Assembly (NCBI RefSeq): GCF_001187845.1 | Contig: NZ_CP012160.1 | Span: forward strand, 496,001-560,000 | Reading direction: 5' to 3' | Length of the DNA: 64,000 nucleotides | From: Octadecabacter temperatus | GTDB taxonomy: Bacteria; Pseudomonadota; Alphaproteobacteria; Rhodobacterales; Rhodobacteraceae | In this document: piece by piece, positions 19,015-27,757 of the stretch | Position numbering within the stretch: the first letter of the stretch is position 1 | How the letters are laid out: every line of letters begins with the position of its first letter | Notes under the pieces: model-generated | What the model saw: only the letters and a program-made list of their open reading frames with translations | The model's database searches: none | What the model was told of the DNA's origin: nothing | Made by a program: the position numbers and the translations under genes

Positions 19015-20102
19015 GCAAATTTCACGCTCAAGCCAATTGGGATCGCGCGCGGCGCTATCAAGCAACCATTGCTGCTAAGGGTGCTGTGATTACGGATGCA
19101 GATTACCTGCAGTCGGCGGAAACGCTGCTGGACCTATACGGCGAAGACATCCGCGCCCGTGCATTCACCACGCAGGACCCTCTGCGCGGCGAGCAAATGT
19201 TGCGCCCCGATTTCACGGTGCCAATCGTACAACAACACATGGCTTTCGGCGCAGAACCCGCGCGTTATACCTACATGGGCAAAGTATTCCGTAAGCAGGA
19301 AGTCGACGAGGCCCGCCCATCCGAGTTTGTGCAAGTCGGGTTTGAGGTCTTTGACGGTAGTGATGTCGCTGCCGCTGACGCGGAAGTCTTCGCAACCTTC
19401 GCTGAAATCCTCGCGGACGTGCCCGTTTCGCCCGTTACGGGTGACATCGGTATCCTTCGTGCGGCTGTTACGGGCCTCAAAACCACTGAACACCGCCGCG
19501 CAGCACTTTTGCGCCACCTCTGGCGTCCGCGCCGCTTTAAGGCGTTGCTGGACAGGTTTGGGGGCGTAACTCCGGTTCCTGCCGCGCGCGCCGCATTGCT
19601 TGCCGATGCTGATCCGTTGGCGAAGTTGCCAGCGGTTCTAGGTTTGCGCTCGGAGTCCGAGATTGCCCTGCGGATTGAGGCCTTGCGCGACGATGCCGCT
19701 GCGGAACCGATTTCTCACATGGAACGTGATCTGCTGGATGCGCTGTTGAAGGTACGCGAAACCGCACCCAATGCGCTGGCCCTACTTGGCGATATTGCGG
19801 TCGATCTTCCGTCTATCTCAACGGCTGTTGATGGGTTCTCTGCACGGTTGGACGCGCTGTCCAAACACGGGATCAATGTAGAAGAGCTCCCGTTTGAGGC
19901 GTCCTACGGTCGCACATCGATGGAATACTATGATGGTTTCGTTTTTGGTTTCTCGGCGGCTCCAAACCTGAACATTCCACCCGTCGCGACGGGTGGGCGT
20001 TATGACGCGCTGACGACTGTGCTGGGTGCTGGAAAAGGTGTTCCTGCTGTGGGCGGTGTGATCCGGCCAGATCTCGTCGCAATCGCGGAGGCTGTACAAT
20101 GA
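19011..20102 (+). CDS. hisZ: ATP phosphoribosyltransferase regulatory subunit HisZ
   Basis: A 363-residue paralogue of the histidyl-tRNA synthetase catalytic core. It does not charge tRNA but forms a hetero-octamer with short HisG and gives it activity and histidine feedback. Motif 2 is recognisable as RYTYMGKVFRKQEVDEARPS, and later come FEASYGRTSMEYYDGFVFGF and PPVATGGRYDALTTVLGAGK. The C-terminal anticodon domain of HisS is absent, as expected. It overlaps hisG by four bases and the small membrane protein gene by four. Confidence 0.93.
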   Translation: MSKFHAQANWDRARRYQATIAAKGAVITDADYLQSAETLLDLYGEDIRARAFTTQDPLRGEQMLRPDFTVPIVQQHMAFGAEPARYTYMGKVFRKQEVDEARPSEFVQVGFEVFDGSDVAAADAEVFATFAEILADVPVSPVTGDIGILRAAVTGLKTTEHRRAALLRHLWRPRRFKALLDRFGGVTPVPAARAALLADADPLAKLPAVLGLRSESEIALRIEALRDDAAAEPISHMERDLLDALLKVRETAPNALALLGDIAVDLPSISTAVDGFSARLDALSKHGINVEELPFEASYGRTSMEYYDGFVFGFSAAPNLNIPPVATGGRYDALTTVLGAGKGVPAVGGVIRPDLVAIAEAVQ

Positions 20103-20791
20103 CCCTCAAGCTCGGTGTGCCGTCCAAGGGGCGGCTGATGGAGAAAACATTCGATTGGTTCGCGGCACGCGGTGTGACGCTGCGCAAATCCGGTTCTGAT
20201 CGTGAATACGCAGGCGCTGTGGACGGCATTGATGGCATCGAATTGGTGCTTTTGTCCGCCGGTGAAGTCCCGCGCGAATTGGACAAGGGGAACATTCACC
20301 TTGGGGTGACCGGTTCTGACCTTGTGCGCGAAAAGCTTAGCGGGTGGGATCAGCGTGTTGTCGAAATTGCCAAGATGGGTTTTGGCGGTGCAGATTTGAT
20401 TATTGCGGTGCCGCAAGCCTGGATTGATGTCGATAACTTGGACGATCTGGATGCAGTCGCTGCCGCGTTTCGCGCCAATCACGGGTTCCGCCTGCGCATT
20501 GCCACCAAATACCACCGCCTTGTGCGGGAATTCCTACGTGAAAATGGCGTGGCGGACTACCAGCTCGTCGATAGCCAAGGCGCGACAGAAGGCACAATCC
20601 GCAACGAAACCGCCGAGGCCGTCGCTGACATCACGTCAACAGGTGAAACCCTGCGCGCAAACGGGCTGAAAATACTGAGCGATGGTCCCATCCACGCCAG
20701 CCAAGCCACGTTGTTTCGGGGCCGTCGCAGCAATTGGACCAAAGAGCAGCGTGAAACGCTCAAGGCCCTCAACGCGAAATTAGAGCGTTAG
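20099..20791 (+). CDS. hisG: ATP phosphoribosyltransferase catalytic subunit, short form
   Basis: A 230-residue enzyme for the first step of histidine synthesis, joining ATP and phosphoribosyl pyrophosphate. It begins MTLKLGVPSKGRLMEKTFDW; the PRPP-binding part is QLVDSQGATEGTIRNETAEA, with EAVADITSTGETLRANGL following. The C-terminal ACT-like regulatory domain of long HisG is missing, which matches the presence of HisZ immediately upstream. Confidence 0.94.
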   Translation: MTLKLGVPSKGRLMEKTFDWFAARGVTLRKSGSDREYAGAVDGIDGIELVLLSAGEVPRELDKGNIHLGVTGSDLVREKLSGWDQRVVEIAKMGFGGADLIIAVPQAWIDVDNLDDLDAVAAAFRANHGFRLRIATKYHRLVREFLRENGVADYQLVDSQGATEGTIRNETAEAVADITSTGETLRANGLKILSDGPIHASQATLFRGRRSNWTKEQRETLKALNAKLER

Positions 20792-20847
20792 TTCGAGTTT
20801 TCCGGCGCTGATCTTGAGGCCGTCGATCATCGGTACCCGAAAACGAA

Positions 20848-20872
20848 ATAGGACACCCAAAGGGTGCCCTAT
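20848..20872 (-). terminator. Hairpin between hisG and the porin-like gene
   Basis: ATAGGACACCC and GGGTGCCCTAT pair with one mismatch around AAA. Read on the minus strand it is followed by TTCGTTTTC, so it probably ends the porin-like transcript; it may also stop hisG transcripts. Confidence 0.5.
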
Positions 20873-20896
20873 TCCAATGCAAACAAAAGGGTAGAT

Positions 20897-21820
20897 TTAG
20901 TAGTCGAAGGCACCAGCTGTTTCTATGACACCAAGCAAGCGATCTGCAGTGGTTTCGTATGATGCAGGCTTGTCGCCAAAGTCCATGGTCATGCCGATGT
21001 TAAAGCCATCGACCTCAAAACCACCAAGATCAACGCGCGAAAGACCAGCATACAATGTGTATTTGTCATTCACGTTGTAAGTACCGCCCAAGCGGATCAA
21101 ATCGGCGTCTGTTCCGGCAATGTCAGCCGTTGAGTACGCACCGCGAACACCCCATTGATCGTTGATCTGGTAATTACCGGCCAAGCTGATCAAAGACAGA
21201 TCTGTTCCACCCAAACTAATCGAAGCATATTCAGCCTTTACGCCCCACTGGCCCGTATCGTATTCGCCGCCAAGAATGATGAGCGGATCAACTGTGCCTG
21301 AGGTTTCGTCAAGAGCGTGCACAGACATGGACACATCCGCATAGTCATTGAACTGATAGCCAACGTGTAGGCCAAGAAGCCCATCGACACCCGGCACAGG
21401 TTGGTTGATGTCAGCAAAGCTCAAACGGCCAAAGAAAGTGCCGTTGTCATAAGCGACACCGATTTCATCCAAACCGATACTAAGGCCAGTTCCGCCAATT
21501 CCAAATCCGAGGTTAGATGACGAAACGTCTACGCGGTAGTTGCCAGAGAACGTGTATCCGGCGCCAATCGTAGATACATCTGCAGTCAGGTTAACTGGGA
21601 CACCATCAGGTGAGATTGTTACCTGTGTACCATTGATCCAGAAATCGAAGTCCTGAACACGCACACCAGCTTCTGCGCCAAGTATGGATGCATTTACATC
21701 ACCACCAGGTGTCGACAACATTTCAAAGTCGGCGATAAGGCGACCGTAGCTGAGTTCTTGTGCCGCTGCGCTTGTAACGGCAGTCATAGCAATAGCGGTA
21801 CCTATAAACAGGGTTTTCAT
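20897..21820 (-). CDS. Porin-like outer membrane beta-barrel protein
   Basis: A 307-residue protein with a clear signal peptide (MKTLFIGTAIAMTAVTSAAA, cleavage before QELSYG). The mature part is a chain of short alternating amphipathic strands rich in Gly, Asp, Tyr and Asn, for example WGVRGAYSTADIAGTDADLI and YTLYAGLSRVDLGGFEVDGF, with low lysine content, as in beta-barrel porins of Rhodobacteraceae. AGGAG lies eight bases before the chosen ATG; a longer frame upstream has no export signal. A 5' region of nearly 200 bases with inverted repeats suggests regulation. Confidence 0.7.
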   Translation of the reverse strand: MKTLFIGTAIAMTAVTSAAAQELSYGRLIADFEMLSTPGGDVNASILGAEAGVRVQDFDFWINGTQVTISPDGVPVNLTADVSTIGAGYTFSGNYRVDVSSSNLGFGIGGTGLSIGLDEIGVAYDNGTFFGRLSFADINQPVPGVDGLLGLHVGYQFNDYADVSMSVHALDETSGTVDPLIILGGEYDTGQWGVKAEYASISLGGTDLSLISLAGNYQINDQWGVRGAYSTADIAGTDADLIRLGGTYNVNDKYTLYAGLSRVDLGGFEVDGFNIGMTMDFGDKPASYETTADRLLGVIETAGAFDY

Positions 21821-21871
21821 CGTAATTCTCCTAAAAATATCAGTCGTAAAATTGTTCGTAAAAATATGTAG

Positions 21872-21919
21872 GTATTTCCGCTGGCGAAAATACGCTAGCA
21901 ACACGTTAACTTTAGTTAA
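21872..21919 (-). promoter_or_regulatory. Two inverted repeats upstream of the porin-like gene
   Basis: GTATTTCCGC and GCGAAAATAC (21872-21893) form a 10-base repeat with one mismatch and a two-base spacer. TTAACT-TT-AGTTAA (21906-21919) is a perfect palindrome. Both lie in the AT-rich leader or promoter of the minus-strand porin-like gene and could be regulator sites or mRNA hairpins. No clear -35/-10 pair was assigned. Confidence 0.4.
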
Positions 21920-22014
21920 TAAAGTATTGATGAACAATAGGGAGGATCCAAATGTCCCGTTTGGATCTCATCCTGTTGCCGGCCCGTTACAGTTGGTTCT
22001 TGAGGATGAATTGT

Positions 22015-22446
22015 CTAAAGAACCCCGATTTCAGCAAGTGCTGCGGACAGCGATTCAGGCAAGGCTTCTTCTGCCTCTCGTCCTTCGGGGAGATCCATTG
22101 GAGCGTCTGCGGGCTTTAGATAGCGCCATCCCTGAAAGGGGCGTTTTAACGTTGGTGCGATGCGAACAAGTTCAGGATCAAGAACAATAGCACAGCGGCG
22201 TATTCCGTCGGACCCGATCACTTCGTCGAACCGCAAGATACGTTGGCGACACAAAAGTGAGCCCTTGATGACCCAATACATCGACCCACCGGCAAGGATT
22301 TCATCGGCCCGTTTGGGCCACATACGGGTAATATGTCTTGGCAGGCCATCAGGGGCTTGCGCACGCTTGTCCGCGTGCCATAAGGCCAAATCTGAGGCGC
22401 TTTCAGTGCCAACAGATAGCTTCTGCATATGAAGTATGTTCTTCAA
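22015..22446 (-). CDS. DUF1489-family protein
   Basis: A 143-residue protein. The family start (hydrophobic strand, then KLSVGTESASDLALWHADKR) is complete only if translation begins at the TTG giving MKNILHMQKLSVG, and GGGGG lies five bases upstream of that TTG. The ATG six codons further in is the alternative. Conserved pieces seen: RMWPKRADEILAGGSMYWVI, RQRILRFDEVIGSDGIRRCA and RPFQGWRYLKPADAPMDLPE. DUF1489 proteins are small cytosolic proteins widespread in alphaproteobacteria with no known role. The gene is divergent from nrdJ. Confidence 0.75.
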   Translation of the reverse strand: MKNILHMQKLSVGTESASDLALWHADKRAQAPDGLPRHITRMWPKRADEILAGGSMYWVIKGSLLCRQRILRFDEVIGSDGIRRCAIVLDPELVRIAPTLKRPFQGWRYLKPADAPMDLPEGREAEEALPESLSAALAEIGVL

Positions 22447-22512
22447 AAGTTCCCCCTGCTTATGGTAGGGTAAGTTCTTCTTAACGATTCTGCCACCAAC
22501 CAAGAGGTACTC

Positions 22513-24774
22513 ATGACCCGCTTTGCCGCTCCAATTGCCGAACAAATTTGGAACATGAAATACCGCTTGAAAGAGGCGGATGGCACGCCAATTGATGCGA
22601 CAGTTGAAGAGACTTGGTCACGTGTTGCGAAATCACTGGCGTCAGTGGAAAAAAAGCCCGCGGAGTGGGAACCTAAGTTTTATAAAGCGTTGGAAGACTT
22701 CCGGTATTTGCCAGCTGGCCGCATCACTGCGGGCGCGGGGACCAATCGGTCCGTAACCTTGTTCAACTGCTTTGTTATGGGAACGATCCCTGACACGATG
22801 TCGGGCATTTTTGACAACCTGCGCGAAGCCGCGCTGACGATGCAGCAGGGTGGGGGGATCGGATATGATTTCTCAACCATTCGCCCGAAGGGTACGACTG
22901 TTCACGGGGTTGCTGCGGATGCCTCTGGCCCATTGAGCTTTATGGACGTCTGGGACGCGATGTGCCGCACGATTATGTCTGCGGGGTCCCGCCGCGGGGC
23001 GATGATGGCGACGATGCGCTGTGATCACCCAGATGTGGAAGACTTCATCACCGCTAAATCCGACGCCAACCGTTTGCGTATGTTCAATATGTCCGTGCTT
23101 GTCACCGACCCGTTCATGGAAGCGGTAAAGGCGGATAAACCGTGGGATCTGGTTTGGGATGGCGCGGTTGTTCGCACCGTTCAAGCCCGCGAACTATGGG
23201 ACAGCATTATGCAGTCCACATACAGCCATGCTGAACCGGGCGTTATTTTCATCGACCGTATCAATGAGATGAACAACCTCAACTACGTCGAAACCATCGC
23301 GGCGACGAACCCATGTGGTGAGCAACCTTTGCCGCCATACGGCGCGTGTTTGCTCGGGTCTGTAAACCTTGCACGTTTGGTGCATTTCCCATTCGAGAAA
23401 TCCGCGCACGTCAGCGAGGACGAACTGACCGAACTGGTCGCGACAGCCGTTCGCATGATGGACAACGTTGTGGATGCGTCAAAGTTCCCACTGGAAGCAC
23501 AAGCAAAAGAAGCGGCCGCAAAGCGCCGGATCGGGCTTGGTGTTACTGGGCTGGCAGATGCACTGCTGATGACCGGCCTGCGCTATGGATCCGAGGAGGC
23601 GGCGCGTCAAACGGAAGTTTGGATGAAAGCGATCGCCCGCGCCGCGTATCTGGCGTCGGTGGACTTGGCCAAGGAAAAAGGTGCGTTCCCGTTGTTTGAC
23701 GCGGATCAATACCTCAGCTCGGGCAACATGATGCAGATGGACGACGATGTGCGCGACGCGATCCGTACCCACGGTATCCGCAACGCCTTGCTGACCTCTG
23801 TCGCACCAACGGGCACGATTTCCCTATACGCAGGCAATGTGTCCAGCGGGATCGAGCCAGTGTTCGCCTACGCCTACACCCGCAAAGTCTTGCAAAAAGA
23901 CGGCACGCGCACTGAAGAAGAAGTCGTAGACTACGCCGTTAAAATGTGGCGCGATCTGCACGGTGATGCAGAACTACCGGACTATTTCGTCAACGCCCAA
24001 ACACTGCCTGCGATGGACCACGTACGCATGCAGGCTGCCGCGCAGAAATGGGTCGATAGCTCGATCTCTAAGACGATCAATGTGCCCGAAGACATCTCGT
24101 TTGATGACTTCAAAGAGGTCTACATGGAAGCATGGGATTCAGGCTGTAAGGGTTGCACGACCTACCGTCCAAACGATGTAACGGGTTCTGTTTTGTCCGT
24201 CGAACCCGAAACAAAGCCGGAAGTCATTGCGGATGAAAACGCAGGCGACGTTATCTATATGACTGAGCCGCTGGATCGCCCGGGCGAGCTGACAGGTCAA
24301 ACATACAAGCTTAAATGGCCGGATTCCGAGCACGCGATTTATATCACCGTGAACGATATCCTGCATCAGGGGCAGCAGCGCCCGTTTGAGGTGTTCATCA
24401 ACTCTAAGAACATGGAACACTTCGCGTGGACAGTTGCACTGACCCGTATGATTTCCGCCGTGTTCCGTCGGGGTGGCGATGTGTCGTTCGTCGTCGAAGA
24501 GCTTAAGGCGGTGTTTGATCCGCGCGGTGGTGCATGGATTCAAGGGAAATATGTCCCGTCTATCCTCGCGGCTATTGGCGGCGTCATTGAAAAGCACATG
24601 ATTTCGACGGGTTTCCTCGCCGGTGAAGGGATGGGGCTTAAAACTGATCCCCACGCCGAGGTGGTGAACATGAAGCCCAAAGGCAACGCCTGTTCAAGCT
24701 GCGGCCAGTATACGCTGCGCATGGTTGAAGGGTGTATGACCTGTTCAGATTGCGGCTATTCGAAGTGTGGCTGA
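22513..24774 (+). CDS. nrdJ: Adenosylcobalamin-dependent ribonucleotide reductase
   Basis: A 753-residue class II ribonucleotide reductase that makes deoxyribonucleotides with a cobalamin radical, independent of oxygen. Seen: the substrate-site region RSVTLFNCFVMGTIPDTMSG, then QQGGGIGYDFSTIRPKGTTV, the active-site loop NPCGEQPLPPYGACLLGSVN with the radical cysteine, and SVAPTGTISLYAGNVSSGIE. The C-terminus ends in a cysteine cluster (CSSCGQYTLRM, GCMTCSDCGYSKC) that re-reduces the active site. It lacks the long N-terminal ATP cone. No cobalamin riboswitch fits in the short upstream region. Confidence 0.94.
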   Translation: MTRFAAPIAEQIWNMKYRLKEADGTPIDATVEETWSRVAKSLASVEKKPAEWEPKFYKALEDFRYLPAGRITAGAGTNRSVTLFNCFVMGTIPDTMSGIFDNLREAALTMQQGGGIGYDFSTIRPKGTTVHGVAADASGPLSFMDVWDAMCRTIMSAGSRRGAMMATMRCDHPDVEDFITAKSDANRLRMFNMSVLVTDPFMEAVKADKPWDLVWDGAVVRTVQARELWDSIMQSTYSHAEPGVIFIDRINEMNNLNYVETIAATNPCGEQPLPPYGACLLGSVNLARLVHFPFEKSAHVSEDELTELVATAVRMMDNVVDASKFPLEAQAKEAAAKRRIGLGVTGLADALLMTGLRYGSEEAARQTEVWMKAIARAAYLASVDLAKEKGAFPLFDADQYLSSGNMMQMDDDVRDAIRTHGIRNALLTSVAPTGTISLYAGNVSSGIEPVFAYAYTRKVLQKDGTRTEEEVVDYAVKMWRDLHGDAELPDYFVNAQTLPAMDHVRMQAAAQKWVDSSISKTINVPEDISFDDFKEVYMEAWDSGCKGCTTYRPNDVTGSVLSVEPETKPEVIADENAGDVIYMTEPLDRPGELTGQTYKLKWPDSEHAIYITVNDILHQGQQRPFEVFINSKNMEHFAWTVALTRMISAVFRRGGDVSFVVEELKAVFDPRGGAWIQGKYVPSILAAIGGVIEKHMISTGFLAGEGMGLKTDPHAEVVNMKPKGNACSSCGQYTLRMVEGCMTCSDCGYSKCG

Positions 24775-24930
24775 TCGGGTTCTTTCCTTATGTTGTTGTG
24801 TGACGTCCGACATCGAAAGTACGTTTTTGCGACAAAAAACGGATGTTAGCGCTGATCGCGAGACGAATTAGACACTGGCGGTTGGAGTGGCGCAAAATTG
24901 CCTTCTTGGACGATGTTGACAGATAGAAGA

Positions 24931-24959
24931 AATGGCGGACCTTTTCGGGGTCCGCCATT
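24931..24959 (+). terminator. Perfect hairpin downstream of nrdJ
   Basis: AATGGCGGACC pairs perfectly with GGTCCGCCATT over 11 bases around TTTTCGG, followed by CGTTTT. It lies 157 bases after the nrdJ stop and 35 bases before the end of the convergent TniQ-like pair, so it could serve both strands. Confidence 0.65.
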
Positions 24960-24993
24960 CGTTTTAGTGAAGTAATTCTTTGTGACGAGGACC

Positions 24994-25653
24994 TTAACCT
25001 AAAGAACTGTCCACGTCCTCCTTGAGGTAGATTTTGCCGTAGTCCACCCCATCTGGAGAGAAGGGTTTTACACCGGCTTCGGCAAGCTCAGTATTCAGGT
25101 GCTGCCAGCTTCGATCATATTCTGCACTCATGCTGCGTAGCGTGTAGAATTTCGTATGGAATGCTTGGGCATCGGCGGGGCTGATGTAGAGCTGCATAGA
25201 ATTTGTGCGTGGGTTTCTTAGCTTCGAGCAGGGAGAATGGCCTCTAATAATAAGACGTCTGAACGCCGGCATCTGCCGAGCGCCCACAGACTTCGCAAAC
25301 ATCTCAATCGAACTGGCATCTGGATTTTTGCCGCCAAGTAGTGAGGCGACCTGGTCATGATAGACGTACAATGCAGCGTAGCCGTCAAAATCAGCATGAT
25401 TACCTACCCGCAATGGCTGGTTGGCTTGAATTGCACGGACGATGTCACCGGGCCGTATTTTGAGTCTCATTGCGGACTTTGAAATGTGCTCCCAGCCATG
25501 CTGAGCCTGAACCAGGTGTTCAGCCCCGTAAAATAACTGCGCCAGAAAATCCTGACCATCCGTTGGGTTCCAGACATGTTTTGTTTCGACGTCTAGGAGG
25601 GTGGGTCTTAGCACACCATCTTCCACAAGAAGGTTAAACTGCGACCGTGTCAT
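24994..25653 (-). CDS. C-terminal part of a TniQ-like protein (probably split by a frameshift)
   Basis: A 219-residue product starting MTRSQFNLLVEDGVLRPTLL, which reads as the second half of a winged-helix domain rather than a natural N-terminus. It continues with FLAQLFYGAEHLVQAQHGWE and MRLKIRPGDIVRAIQANQPL. The first codons overlap the end of the 401-residue TniQ-like gene by 20 bases in another frame. Skipping one base near 25653 would join the two into a protein of about 620 residues, a size I associate with orphan TniQ-like proteins of Rhodobacteraceae. Whether this piece is still made is unclear. Confidence 0.5.
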   Translation of the reverse strand: MTRSQFNLLVEDGVLRPTLLDVETKHVWNPTDGQDFLAQLFYGAEHLVQAQHGWEHISKSAMRLKIRPGDIVRAIQANQPLRVGNHADFDGYAALYVYHDQVASLLGGKNPDASSIEMFAKSVGARQMPAFRRLIIRGHSPCSKLRNPRTNSMQLYISPADAQAFHTKFYTLRSMSAEYDRSWQHLNTELAEAGVKPFSPDGVDYGKIYLKEDVDSSLG

Positions 25654-26839
25654 GCAAAGTCTTTCCGCGAATATTTTTTGCCGGCAAATAGGTCACCAAA
25701 GACGCGAGCAAATGTGACGTGTCCTCAGCATCGAATAACGCCCAAGCGTCTGGTTGCTCAGGGGAAATTAGCTTTCGTGCCTCAAGGAGTTTGCGCAATC
25801 TGCGTTGGTCAACACCGGTCTCTTTGCTTGCGGTGATGACCGAATGTAGTTGTCGCCTTTCTACCGGATCGCCCATCAATTCGTCGCCAACTCCCAGAGG
25901 CCAAGTTTCCAAAATGTGGCTACGTAAAATATCTCGGAACGGCATGAAGTCTGGATCAGTAGCATAGTCATGCGCAAGCCGTTCATACAGCAAGGGAAAA
26001 GTCGCCTTGGGCCCCTGTTGTGGCGTCGCTGTTCGCTGCTGTAACTTCTGAAGCGATTTTCGAATTGCTGACTCACCTTTGCGCGCTACCTCATAACCGG
26101 TTTGATAAATGGCCCAACGATCCTCTCTAGGAATGGATGACGGAGCTGAAATCTCGAGCCGCAACAACGCGTAACCAAGAAGGAAGCAAAAGGTCGCACC
26201 GGCATGCAGAGGGTGCTGGTCCAACCATCCGTCTGCCCTCCCGTTTTCTAAACGGTTGTCTATCCACTGATCATAGTCAGTGAACTCTCTGGTCTCTTGG
26301 TCAAAGTCACCTTGGACAAGGGCTGCTGCGTGGTCGGTGAAACGTTGTGATGTATCATAACGCAAAATCAGGTTTGATTCACGCCAAAGTGGCACCAAGG
26401 GGTGACGGTGCTTCATGCATAGGAATACATGTTTGACCATCCAATGGCCGCGCAGGGCCATCGCCTGCTCGGGTGGTCTGGTGTGATCTTGGGCATCTTC
26501 TTTGAGGCATAGGGGGCACCCCTTTATGACGGGATTTCGAACAGACATGCCGTGAAAGGTTTCACCGCAAAGTCGGTGTGAAGATCTATTGCGATGACTG
26601 GCCGTCCACTTTGCTACCTGCTCAGGATTCACCGAACCGAGCGCACTTAGCGTCCGGATGGCTGTGATTTCTCCGTCAACGACTGATTTGAAGGGCATGT
26701 CATAATTAAGCCCGAGAAGGCGGGATGAAACACCATTGCGTGCGGCGAGGCGCGACATAAAGGAGAATCCGGTTTCACGCTCGGCAAGCGGTACGCTGAG
26801 CGGTAAGGGGACGATTTGGGTGGGCGGCTCTGTAGTCAT
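25634..26839 (-). CDS. TniQ-family protein, N-terminal part (probably frameshifted)
   Basis: A 401-residue product with the TniQ domain of transposon target-selection proteins. The start TTEPPTQIVPLPLSVPLAER-ETGFSFMSRLA is family-typical, and zinc ligands are visible in VIKGCPLCLKED, then about 40 residues on VFLCMKHRHPLVPLW. A winged-helix segment VDQRRLRKLLEARKLISPEQ lies near the C-terminus. The frame ends abruptly with TLHDTVAV where the downstream gene takes over in another frame. No TnsA/B/C, TniA/B or Cas gene is near, so it is an orphan. No good ribosome site precedes the ATG. Confidence 0.7.
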   Translation of the reverse strand: MTTEPPTQIVPLPLSVPLAERETGFSFMSRLAARNGVSSRLLGLNYDMPFKSVVDGEITAIRTLSALGSVNPEQVAKWTASHRNRSSHRLCGETFHGMSVRNPVIKGCPLCLKEDAQDHTRPPEQAMALRGHWMVKHVFLCMKHRHPLVPLWRESNLILRYDTSQRFTDHAAALVQGDFDQETREFTDYDQWIDNRLENGRADGWLDQHPLHAGATFCFLLGYALLRLEISAPSSIPREDRWAIYQTGYEVARKGESAIRKSLQKLQQRTATPQQGPKATFPLLYERLAHDYATDPDFMPFRDILRSHILETWPLGVGDELMGDPVERRQLHSVITASKETGVDQRRLRKLLEARKLISPEQPDAWALFDAEDTSHLLASLVTYLPAKNIRGKTLHDTVAV

Positions 26840-27232
26840 GTTGAAGATCTATGCCGCAATAATTGAAACACAAGCCATTCCGGAAGTAAGGCGAATTCCA
26901 TCAACGATGTTGTCGAATGCGGTAGGAGGCAGTCTCCGCGAATACGATAATGCAAGGTATAGATGGGCGGAATGCGGACTTTCGCTGCGGTTGCAAAGTT
27001 TCAGACGAGCCAATGAAGAAGCGGACCTTCAGCATAGACATCACGTGCAGATGCAGCGAATGGCGGCAGTGAGCCCATAGTGACAGTTTTCCTCGGCGTG
27101 GCTACTGGCGGGGGAACGTTTTAACTCGCGCGCGGCTATTTGGCGAAAAGCCAGCATGTTTTGCCATTCAGCTTGCTCAACGAGGCGCAAAAAAACCTCA
27201 AAGTCTCATACTCCGATGCCAATAATGGCGGG
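26840..27232. other. Intergenic stretch before the pseudogene pair
   Basis: About 390 bases that separate the TniQ-like gene from the phenol-hydroxylase fragment. Short open frames exist on both strands, but none resembles a protein or has a ribosome site. Two similar pieces, TGCGGACTTTCGCTGC (about 26971-26986) and AAGCGGACCTTCAGC (about 27020-27034), look like a short decayed repeat. The promoter of the TniQ-like gene should lie at the left end. Confidence 0.4.
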
Positions 27233-27757
27233 TTATGTTTGCTCAATCATGAATACGTCGAAGAACTTCGATAACTCCACATGAGCTGTTACAGGCAAGA
27301 TCGAGGCGATATGTTGATCGGGCCTGACGATCACAACACAGCCGCTGCTGCGCTCGATGCCGCGAAGATCAAAGACGTCGCTCCCACTTTGGCTTTGGAA
27401 TACTTTTTCGTAGTCCCTAAGGCCGTACTTGCCTTTTGCCGGCCACAGATAGCCATGCAAGTCATGCATCGACAGATCCTGTTGTTGGAAGATGGTGTAG
27501 GTGTCGATGACCGAGTCGATATCTGAGCCCTTTGGCGTGTATTTCTGTACGGGGGATGAGGCGTCATTCGCCAAAAAATCAATGAATTGATATGCATCGG
27601 AAGAGGGCTTTGTCGGGTCTTGAGTGCCCCCAAACATGAAAATGCGCCAGCGTCCGTCCGCCTTAACAAGATGGCCCAAATGTTGGCTTCTACCATCGGC
27701 CACGCGTGTCGCTTCTGCTGAATGGAAGCGTTGACCGATCTTGTAGCCAGTTGAAAG
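27233..27757 (-). pseudogene. 5'-truncated phenol-2-monooxygenase-type flavoprotein gene
   Basis: The readable part is the C-terminal thioredoxin-like dimerisation domain of phenol hydroxylase/3-hydroxybenzoate 4-monooxygenase enzymes: IGQRFHSAEATRVADGRSQH, then LGHLVKADGRWRIFMFGG, a middle with KKYGLRDYEK-like text, and VFDLRGIERSSGCVVIVRPD followed by QHIASILPVTAH. Everything upstream (FAD domain, substrate domain) is missing. The open frame continues past the junction but turns into the reverse strand of a P450 fragment. The remnant is therefore not a functional enzyme. Confidence 0.75.

Noticed and set aside
22447..22512. Cobalamin riboswitch for nrdJ
   Set aside because: Only 66 bases separate the divergent starts, too short for a B12 riboswitch, and no B12-box-like sequence was seen.
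12537..24774. tRNA, rRNA or CRISPR features among the housekeeping genes
   Set aside because: Reading the intergenic stretches showed no cloverleaf-like sequence, rRNA text or regularly spaced repeats.
24994..26839. A Tn7-like or CRISPR-associated transposon built around the TniQ-like gene
   Set aside because: No TnsA/B/C, TniA/B, Cas gene, repeat array or transposon ends were seen nearby.
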